Assembly (NCBI GenBank): GCA_027919835.1
Contig: JANVFP010000019.1
Location: 558,001-622,000, forward strand
Source: Lentinula raphanica
Lineage: Eukaryota; Basidiomycota; Agaricomycetes; Agaricales; Omphalotaceae
DNA: 64,000 nucleotides
Reading direction: 5' to 3'
The position numbers and the translations under genes were made by a program. The notes under the pieces were generated by a model. The model was given only the letters and a program-made list of their open reading frames with translations. It was not told the origin of the DNA and made no database searches. Shown here piece by piece: positions 25,167 through 33,074 of this stretch (within the stretch, counting starts at the first letter, position 1; each line of letters begins with the position of its first letter).

Positions 25167-25985
25167 ATGGATGCTCAACAACGCAACACGGCGGAACGAG
25201 AAGGTATGTTTCGACAATGACCTGTAACGATCATGGCAGCTTCTGATCTTATCGCACCCAGGTCTTCCAGTGAATTTCGGTCTGTTGATCTTCCCAACAT
25301 TCCAGGTAATCTGCTTCAGGATGAACAACCGATTACTGGGAGTCACTCACTCAGTAATTCCTAGGCACTGGATGCGTTTGGTCCGATAGACATTCTCTAC
25401 TTGCTCTCTCTGGATTTCCCGATGAATCTTAGCATCATCGCCCGAACTCTGGAGCCAGTTTCTACTCGATCCCGCGATCCCTCTCTGAACCCTTTGAAGT
25501 CCAATTTTGGCCAATCGGTAGTACCTACCCATACTTTTGCCGACGCTCCTCCCTTGGACGTCCTGATCATTCCGGGAGGCTTCGGTCTTCTAGCGGACGA
25601 TCTTGATCCGATGTATGATTTCGTTCGACGAACATACCCTTCCTTGAAATACCTGATGACAGTCTGCAACGGCTCCTGGGTGACCGCGCGCGCTGGGATA
25701 TTAGACGGCAGACGCGCCACGTCCAACAAGCACGGCTGGCCGATGACAAAAGAAGTAGGACCAAAAGTGAACTGGGTAGCGCATGCTCGATGGGTAGTAG
25801 ACGGAAACATATGGACATCCTCGGGTGCCAGTGCCGGTATGGATTGTGCTCTTGCATTTGTTGAGCAGGTTTATGGGAAGGAAGAGGCGAAGAAGATTGC
25901 AGTAGAGATGGAGTATGAAAGGCATGAAGATCCCTCTTGGGATCCGTTCGCGGAATTGTACAAATTGCCGAAAGATGAAGAATGA
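25167..25985 (+). CDS. DJ-1/PfpI family protein
   Basis: Glutamine-amidotransferase-like fold, related to isonitrile hydratases, glyoxalase-type DJ-1 proteins and AraC-linked PfpI domains. Three exons, 25167-25203, 25262-25305 and 25365-25985, give about 233 residues. Key blocks: VNFGLLIFPTFQALDAFGPID, VLIIPGGFG, the nucleophile elbow TVCNGSW with the expected cysteine, and SSGASAGMD. The elbow is usually VCTGS or VCNGA, so the Cys position is conserved. A TATA box lies just upstream. The last 130 nt of the coding region plus 31 nt of 3' flank occur again at 31196-31358. The exact substrate is unknown; a stress or small-molecule hydrolase role is typical of the family. Confidence 0.88.
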
Positions 25986-26131
25986 GTTGGAAACACGCGG
26001 TTCATGATTTCGAGCGTGTACCACAAAGTAGTGCTGCATACAGAATACTTATTACACTGTAGAAGACAGAGCTGGTATCAGCCATCAGTGATTTTTGTGA
26101 TCGTGAGAATTCCGCTGGAGCGTTCCACCTC

Positions 26132-26944
26132 GTGGCTACATACAGCCATGCCAAACTTGGCCACTTGACGATGTTTTCTGCTCACCGGACGTGGGATCCG
26201 TCTTCGATACAGGCCTTCAATGCGAAGCGAGATGAACGTCGCGCCAGGAGTGGCTTACCATCCTTCAGCTCGTTAGACCCGGTGGAAAGAGCAGATCAAA
26301 ACGAAAATGAGAAGAGCCTTCTCAAAGATGAAATGTGGAATAAGCTTACTCTACAGGTCAAACTCGGTCTTCCAGCTACTTAACGACTTCTCAAGACGAT
26401 TTATTGATACAGGCATCTCCACTAGAGAAATATCCTCTTCATCAAGCAATCGCTCCTTGTGATGGTTTTCTGTTATGTCCTCAAATTTTCCGTCCCCCTG
26501 GTACCATACGTAGCACGTTACCGACAGCCAGTGTAAGGATCTCAACCTCTTTCGAGATTCAACATCTTGCTTCATGAACATAATACTGTAGATACCGTTT
26601 CGGAAAGGCCAAGATCTGTATGCCAAGGCGTATTATCATTACTCGCAGCCTCCAAGCGACCAAGAAAAAAGAGACTTTGCGAATTACGTCTCGAGCGATG
26701 GTATATCACCTCGACGTCGTGAGTCATGTTCTCTCATTCTTCGAAGCGAACCAACAGAAAGATAGATGAATATATTGGCCCGGCACCGCGATTGTCTGGT
26801 TTCTATCTACAAGGGAACGAGGCTCATATTCTATTCTATGATTCGAGTCTCAACCTAGCATGGTCAGCGAGTGGGACATGGTCTTTGAGAACGGAGATTG
26901 ATGACACGGTGGATGGGGTGGTCACAGAGATCGATATGAAATAA
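26132..26944 (+). CDS. Hypothetical multi-exon protein, model uncertain
   Basis: Three open segments look coding and can be partly joined. The first starts MATYSHAKLGHLTMF at 26132 and runs to a CAG|GTCAAA donor near 26356. The second (ASPLEKYPLHQAIAPCDGFL) begins after ATACAG near 26413. The third (IPFRKGQDLYAKAYYHYSQPP) begins after CTGTAG near 26590. A further segment (EYIGPAPRLSGFYLQGNEAHI...) up to 26944 is in another frame, and I could not find a clean junction to it. It may be an intact gene with a splice I missed or a decaying one. No family is recognised. Confidence 0.35.
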
Positions 26945-28147
26945 CAAAGAGCGAGAAAGAGGGTACACCATCCTATACTGTGAGTAACATTACTCTTTTT
27001 TACGCCGCTATAGCTTATCGTTGCCAATTGGAACACAAGTAGATATTAGCTTGCTACACAAAGGTCAATGGGGCCGAGTTGCTTCCTTATGGGATCTCAC
27101 CTCCTATGGGCGAAGCTGCATTCCCCTTTCGACCTTTAAACTCGAGTTTTGCAATGTAGAGTACTGTAACTCAAATCACCTGCAAGAATGCAAATAGACT
27201 GAAGATCAATCATAAGTTGGACTTATCCCCAATAACGTATTGTCCAACAGCGCTGGCTCGCAGATCTGAGCTAACGACAATGCTCAATTACACGAGTCTG
27301 CCTTGCGAGAGTCGGCTTGAGGCCCAAAGAAGACTAATCAGTACTAGTGATTGTAGGCCCTGTTCTGCCCTGATTGACTTATGTTACAGGTGTTGCATGC
27401 TGTAGTGTGGCATACTCTGGCATACTCAGAGTCACCACAGTGGGGAGAGGTGGGTAGGGTTCTCAGGACCTCCGAGTCATCTCGACTTAATGAATTGACT
27501 CAGGTTACAGGGTGTTGCATGCTGTGTGACATACTCACTACAGTGGATAGAGGTGGGTAGAAACCTCGGGACCTCCGAGTCGTCTCAATCTAATTTTTTA
27601 ATGCTTCAGAACAATTATGACTCTACTATGTGCCATGTACTGCCCTGTACTACTGGGTGATCGCTACACATAACAAAGATAATCTGGAATATCCAACGCA
27701 GTGCGGCCAGATGGTAAGTCACTGCAGCACTCATCAGGCTTGCCCAGTGTTCAGCATGATCCAAACTAGAAGGTGATAAGAAAGAATGATGGCAACATAC
27801 TAGAGAAATAAGCTCTATGGATACTAATAGAGCCGAGTAATTGTAGGACTTGTGTATGTTGAAGCACACAGTGCGCCAACAAATTGGAGAAAATTTGAGA
27901 AAAATTATGGTGGGTCTTCGTGGTTTTTAATACTGTGGCGTAGAGGCATCGGAGTTACTCCCCTGTCAAATGACTAGACAGATTGAACATATCGATTTTT
28001 GACTCAGTATAACTCGTATGTTGAATATAATCATACCATGATGCACTCACGCCAACAAGATACGAAGTTTCAGAGAAATGTGTCCCACTCAAGCCACTAG
28101 TTCCAGCGCTGAGGGAAGTTCCGGCGACGAAATCATCTGCAGATCCT
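26945..28147. other. Gene-poor region
   Basis: About 1.2 kb with no supported gene on either strand. It contains the diverged tandem repeat at 27372-27597, and is the start of a gene-poor, repeat-rich stretch that runs to about 33 kb. Confidence 0.5.
27372..27597. repeat. Diverged tandem repeat of about 110 bp, two units
   Basis: Unit 1 (about 27372-27490) and unit 2 (about 27491-27597) share in order TTGACT, GTTACAGG, GTGTTGCATGCTGT, CATACTC, ACAGTGG, AGAGGTGGGTAG, GGACCTCCGAGTC and TCTCAA/TCTCGA blocks. They differ by small indels and substitutions, so the duplication is old. It codes for nothing recognisable. Confidence 0.7.
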
Positions 28148-28725
28148 ATGCAGCTGCTAGGGCACTACTTAAAGCATGACCCAAAGCAATCAATGGTAGT
28201 ATTCAGACCTCCCTTCCTCTTGTGCTCACTAGGTACTAAGTACTACAGATGGTCTGATATAACTTCCTGTGCTGAAGATGTTGATTTTGTGGCAGATTTT
28301 TTGAGGTGTAACAGCAACGACAACAGCTCACTGCACTTGATTCGATACCTAGTCACTACAATTCTGAAAGCAATACACAATCCTACAGTATGTTGATCAT
28401 ACGGCGCAGGCTTTCTGAATTGAAACAGGCTACTGACCATATTTTTTATTAGATGTGCTTCAACGGTAAAGCGGGATATATCACAACATACACTGTCTGT
28501 ACTCATCAGATCGATGAAACCTCTTATTGTCCTGTCGACTGTCAGTCTTCTGCATGCGGCTGGAGTAAACGGCATGCCAGAAACTGCACGAGCGGAAAGC
28601 AAAGCTCGTGTGGTATGTGTATTGGGGGCGCTTGTCCGAGCCACCATTCATGCCGCAACATTGCAATCGCTGGTCCTGGTATCACGAGCAGAGCAATCAA
28701 TGGTGTCTGCCCTCTTTGCAGATAA
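28148..28725 (+). CDS. Possible cysteine-rich peptide, doubtful
   Basis: A frame from 28453 to 28725 encodes 90 residues with more than a dozen cysteines (CPVDCQSSACGW, CGMCIGGACPSHHSC, CPLCR). It is preceded by a good acceptor (TTTTTTATTAG) and can be joined in phase to an upstream frame ending IHNPT at a GTATGT donor near 28389. A different frame over the same DNA begins at 28514 with a signal-peptide-like MKPLIVLSTVSLLHAAGVNG, so the reading frame is ambiguous. It could be a small secreted cysteine-rich protein, a remnant, or chance. Confidence 0.2.
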
Positions 28726-29174
28726 AGAGATTTCGTGGTACTATGTTAGAAGAAGGAACAGTGACTCTCTAGTAAAAACCAGTAGTCGGTAAATTGAATA
28801 CATAGTGCTCAGTCATGGTGTATTTTATGAAACATTGGCACTTGTACCAGCCACTCGTATTTAGTGGGAAAAGTTGAAGGTGCCAGGAAGCTCACCTGCC
28901 AAGCACGTTGAAGTCGAGCACTTGAGAGGAGTCACTATTCAGAACACAGCGTTTGTTGAAACTGCGGGCTGTCTGACTCACCAGCCACTCCCAAGTGCCA
29001 CCGGCCTGTCTTGTTTGCGACTCAGTGTTAAATTTTATTGGCTAGTCTGCGGTTTAGCACAGCAGTCCGCCGAGAACAAGAAGACAAAGAAAATCCCAAA
29101 TGCCTTCAGTGCCGACTGGTGATAGCTTCAGATAGGATAAGATAGGTGTTCGGCTATTCGAGTCCAGGTTGTAT

Positions 29175-29228
29175 ATTACGAGTCCGGAATGAAATGAAGG
29201 AATTACGAGTCCGGAATGAAATGAAGGA
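29175..29228. repeat. 27-bp perfect tandem repeat, two copies
   Basis: The unit starts ATTACGAGTCCGGAATG and is repeated directly without a gap. Just downstream the 16-mer TTCGCCCAATTTGGAC occurs twice (about 29270 and 29316). These may be the decayed edge of another mobile element. Confidence 0.8.
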
Positions 29229-29503
29229 ATCGTCCTATAGCCCGTTTGGCGTGGGAAAGCTGTCAAACTTCGCCCAATTTGGACAATGAAAAATCACCTT
29301 ATTGGGATTTTTTCGCCCAATTTGGACTTTATCACGTTACTTGTATCTGCGTGACTCTATGACTCATTCTGTTTTCTTTTGCCTTTCCGATTCTAAATCC
29401 GACTTCAACGTTCAACGTTCAACGTAACTCTTGCATTCTTCAAATCACACTGCTCGACAGTGCTTTCTCTGACAGTCTCTTGCCTGCTAGGAAATTTACT
29501 ATG

Positions 29504-29511
29504 GTTTCCCC
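29504..29511. repeat. Left 8-bp target site duplication of the hAT-like element
   Basis: GTTTCCCC here is repeated exactly at 29938-29945, directly outside the two terminal inverted repeats. Confidence 0.9.
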
Positions 29512-29937
29512 AGGACCTCAGAAGCTCCTGCAGAACCCCACCCGAATTAGCGTACTTGAGGGCCCGATTTTGGCATTTTCCTTGTCCGGAAATGGCCAGA
29601 ATTAGCGTACTTGAGACCGGAAAGAGGTCAGTCCTTGTCCAATTTAGCGTACTTCGAGGTCAAAATTTCTGAGATCTAGGCCTCTCTATACCAGATGTGG
29701 ACGTAGGTTCTCCGATGTCATGCCAGCCAGCGATGCTTCTATCGCTTCTTGCACTGGAATTCACATTGAAAATGCTGTCGGTGATTTTTTCACCATTTTT
29801 TGGCGAATTTGGAGCGATTTTTGGCTTTCAAGTTTCACGTGACTATCCTTCTCTGAATTAGCGTACTTTGGGGCGAAAACATAGCGTACTTCAGACGCTT
29901 CAGCCGGGCGGGGTTCTGCAGGAGCTTCCGAGGTCCT
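29512..29937. mobile_element. hAT-like non-autonomous miniature transposon (426 bp)
   Basis: The ends are inverted repeats of 33 bp (29512-29544 and 29905-29937) that match at 31 positions and start AGGACCTC. An exact 8-bp direct repeat, GTTTCCCC, flanks the element. An 8-bp duplication is the hallmark of hAT transposases. There is no transposase; the longest frame inside is short. The motif AGCGTACTT occurs five times, all in the same direction, at 29549, 29604, 29646, 29860 and 29883, clustered near both ends. Repeated subterminal motifs of this kind are transposase-binding sites in characterised hAT elements, so that role is likely here by analogy. High TIR identity and an exact duplication suggest a fairly recent insertion. 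Confidence 0.85.
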
Positions 29938-29945
29938 GTTTCCCC
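29938..29945. repeat. Right 8-bp target site duplication of the hAT-like element
   Basis: GTTTCCCC, identical to 29504-29511. Confidence 0.9.
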
Positions 29946-31195
29946 ACAACTTGGCCTGATGTCCAGAGTGCTTTCATGTGTAAACCATCTCTTCAAACAG
30001 ATTGCACCATCTCTCCTGGCACCCCCATCTCTTTGCTACATTAGTTCTCTCAAATTCTAAACTTCAATATCTCCATCACTGATCAAGATATCCTGATCTG
30101 CCCAGACATAGCTCAAATATTTAAATATTCAAGTCACCATTGAAATCTCCATCTCTCAATATCTTGTTTGCTTGACACAGATGCCAATGCCAATGCTCTT
30201 GACTGTCCTTGAAATCTGGGAAGTGTAAATGGTCATTCAGCTTGGTTTGGAATATACAACTTACAGGATTAGGTTGCATCCAGGTTCAAATTCTGAGTCG
30301 CATTTCAGGGCTTCAAACAAAGGATCTCACAGGATGTTTTATTGAGAATCCAAGTGGACAGAAAATAACAGATAGAGTTGATAGTGTACATCTGAAGTTT
30401 AATGGAAACAATGACATTCCGGACGAGTACATGCCACGCGCGCAGCGCCATGGCCCACTTCCGCAAGTTATGAATAGTAAGAGAATATGAGTGAGTTTGC
30501 CTGGGGCTTGGCCCCACGCGGGTGGGCAAGAAATGCGCGGAGAAGCAAGCCTGGAGCCTGATCAGGCTGTAAACTGGGTGGGCGGGTGGGTCCGACGAAG
30601 AAGAGCGCGACGATGAGAGGCAGGAAATGAGAAAGGATGGGCGCCAAACTCTCGGCAGTGAGAAACTCTGCCGGCGCCCATGCCGGCCTCTTATTGCCTT
30701 ACTATCTTATCCTATGAGAAGCCTGCTTCGCAAACTTCTCTCGGATTGAGTTGCCGAATTTTCATTCATTTCAGCAATACTGTGCCGTTACTTTTAGCCT
30801 CTAGCATTGGCAAGCCTGGAGCATAGTGGAGCATTTTCTGGTACTGTAGCTCACCAGTATTGTAACCGTCTGAGGGGTCAGAGACCCCAGGGTGGTTAAG
30901 AACTGGGCTGGCCCAGCAACCCCCAGGGGGGATAAGAGCTGGTTACCAGCTATAGAGGGACTAAGGATCACCCAATGTACACAAGATCCAATCTATTGGA
31001 GGTATACACAACGGAGGTGAACAAGAATAAGGCCAAAGATTACATAATATCTAAGAATCCACCTGACTGCCCTAAACCTAACCCTAACTGCCTAGAACTG
31101 GCAATGCTGCCAGTTACAAGTATCATCTTGCAAATAGGGTGAGTTTAGGAAGTCATCGATCATCGCTAGCGAAGTGGAGGAAGAGGCCAGTTGTA
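29946..31195. other. Gene-poor, repeat-rich region
   Basis: No gene is supported. The stretch 30480-30720 is GC-rich with C/G-rich palindromic pieces (for example CTCTGCCGGCGCCCATGCCGGCC). GGGGTCAGAGACCCC near 30874 can form a hairpin. A short telomere-like run, CCTAAACCTAACCCTAA, lies near 31070-31090. It is probably a graveyard of old insertions. Confidence 0.4.
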
Positions 31196-31358
31196 GCATT
31201 TGTTGAGCAGGTTTATGGGAAGGAAGAGGCGAAGAAGATTGCAGTAGAGATGGAGTATGAAAGGCATGAAGATCCCTCTTGGGATCCATTCGCGGAATTG
31301 TACAAATTGCCGAAAGATGAAGAATGAGTTGGAAACACGCGGTTCATGAATTCGAGCG
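31196..31358 (+). pseudogene. Truncated 3' copy of the DJ-1/PfpI gene
   Basis: These 163 bp match 25854-26016 at all but two positions by eye (one G/A change in the coding part, one T/A change after the stop). The copy begins inside codons for the last 43 residues of the DJ-1-like protein and ends 31 bp after the stop, and has no start, promoter or catalytic part. The frame is still open, which fits recent origin rather than selection. It lies 5.3 kb downstream of its source in the same orientation. Confidence 0.9.
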
Positions 31359-31530
31359 AGCAGATCATAGGTGTTGGTGTATGTGTACTTTGCAAAACCA
31401 AACTGTTCGCATAAATTCAAAAGTAGATCATGGAAATATTAATGAGAGAGCAATGAGCATTGAGAGGCGCCCCCGGGCGCCAGCTGGCGTCTAACGCGTT
31501 CTGAGAGGCGAGAGCGGTTAGGGAGAGAGA

Positions 31531-31602
31531 ATTCCCTTGCTTGTCAAGGGCTTTCCACCCCCTTTAATTCGGTTGTTTTCCGTAAACATCGGATAAACAA
31601 AC
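31531..31602. repeat. Left inverted repeat flanking the helicase fragment
   Basis: Read on the minus strand, this matches 32429-32508 imperfectly. Shared blocks are TTTGTTT, CGATGTTTAC, GAAAACAACCG and GCCCTTGACAAGCAAGGG. The last block is itself nearly palindromic. Confidence 0.75.
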
Positions 31603-31832
31603 TGCGTCACTCCAGCGCTTCCTTCAGCGCTCCCTTCGACTACCAGCGGCGAGCGCCTACCTACTAGTCTAGTTTCAAAGTGGGGGTCTGAATCGTAGGT
31701 CAGGGTTTGCCTAATTAGGACGTCATGTGTACGTCACGTTCTTAGTTCACATGCTGAGCAATCAAATACAACGTGTTCATCTGCCTTCACCACTGTACGA
31801 GCGAAGAAAGCTTTTTTCTCTCATTTTCAACC

Positions 31833-32132
31833 ATGTCCATTTCGTTTTCATTTCAATCCGAGCATGGCCATGCCTTAATTTTGCAAATTGTACAATTATA
31901 TGCACCCTTCCAACCTCACGACTATGTACTCGAAGGAATCAGTGCCTTGTTGGATGGAACAGATCTCGTCGCAATCACACCTACAGGATCAGGAAAGACC
32001 ACGTATATCGCATATACAGCTCTCGTAGTTCGTGAGCTTACCAGATATCCTGCAAACTACCCGAAAATGCGCGTTGCAACTGTACATGTGATTGAGTTGA
32101 TTGCTCATGTGGGAAAAGAAGCCACTTCCTAA
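31833..32132 (+). pseudogene. Truncated RecQ/DEAD-like helicase fragment
   Basis: The 99-residue frame starts MSISFSFQSEHGHALILQ and contains a Q-motif-like stretch (FQPHDYVLEGISALLDGTDLVAI) and a Walker A loop TPTGSGKTTY, then diverges and stops at 32130. That is only the first part of a RecQ/DEAD helicase core: DExH and the C-terminal domain are missing. Large families of such helicase-like genes occur in agaricomycete genomes and near telomeres. Here the fragment lies between two inverted repeats, so it was probably captured or left by a mobile element. Whether it is transcribed cannot be told. Confidence 0.65.
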
Positions 32133-33074
32133 AAAGGATAGTGCTGACCTGCGAGATCGACCCCGCGTTTGAAATCAGACTCTAGATTGATAGCATCGAC
32201 TGTCTTTGCGTGGTTCTCTAAGGACTAGAACGGCCGCCTCGAGGCGGCTGAGCCCTTGCTTGAGCTCTGAGAGATGACAAGGACTTGATACCGATGGATA
32301 GAGCCTTTCAGAAGGCCAGTTGACTCCAGAGCTTGAGCTTGAGCGCTCTTACTATTAGTGCACACTGCATGAGGATACTTATCTTATCTCTAGATCATTC
32401 AGCGCTTGTCCTTATCGTGATTACACATTTGTTTGTTCCCGATGTTTACAGAAAACAACCGGCGCCTATGAATTATACACCCCCAAGAGCCCTTGACAAG
32501 CAAGGGAATAATCAATCTACGAGTCTGACTCGGGAGACTACCTACCTACCTAACAATGATAGTGTCTAGTATGTTTCTTAAAAGCAAACTCTAACGCTTG
32601 CTGCTCTATTCTTCTGTATCTCACACTTCAGCTCAAGCAAGGGCTTTGCCACCAACGGTGGCCATTCTAGTTGAGGCAGGAATTCGAAAATTGAAATAAG
32701 GAGAGTGTAATTGTGGTCGCAAGGGATCAGGCTGCAAGGGAAGGGTAGATGTCGAAGATCTAGAGGAGGAGACTCGGACGGCGAAGAAGGTCACATACTC
32801 AGTAGTCAGAGGGGACACTGCCATTTCAAGTTCAATGATCTCGTCAATCAAACCATGGGTGCCATGGCCTCTATATACCTCAACTCAAAGTGTCAAAAGG
32901 TATATGTTGTCTGCCTCCGGGAGACTAGCCATGGCCAGGAATAGATGATAATATTACATTTACAAAGTACAGGTATTATGTATATGACAGCCAATGAATG
33001 TACAACGATGGGCCATAGTAAGAGGCCATAAGTTAGTGGACATATGATATATCGTTACACAGGATGACGAGTGA
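32133..33074. other. Gene-poor region
   Basis: No supported gene. Frames near 32633-32944 have no domain or clear splice signals. Contains the right inverted repeat at 32429-32508. Confidence 0.45.
32429..32508. repeat. Right inverted repeat flanking the helicase fragment
   Basis: Inverted, imperfect partner of 31531-31602, containing GATGTTTACAGAAAACAACC and GCCCTTGACAAGCAAGGG. It has an extra stretch (GGCGCCTATGAATTATACA) where the left arm has AATTAAAGG-type sequence. Confidence 0.75.

Noticed and set aside
30270..30300. Possible tRNA B-box (GGTTCAAATTC)
   Set aside because: No matching A-box or cloverleaf arms could be found at the right distance.
32633..32944. Short frames after the helicase fragment
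   Set aside because: No domain, no splice continuity and no link to the helicase frame.
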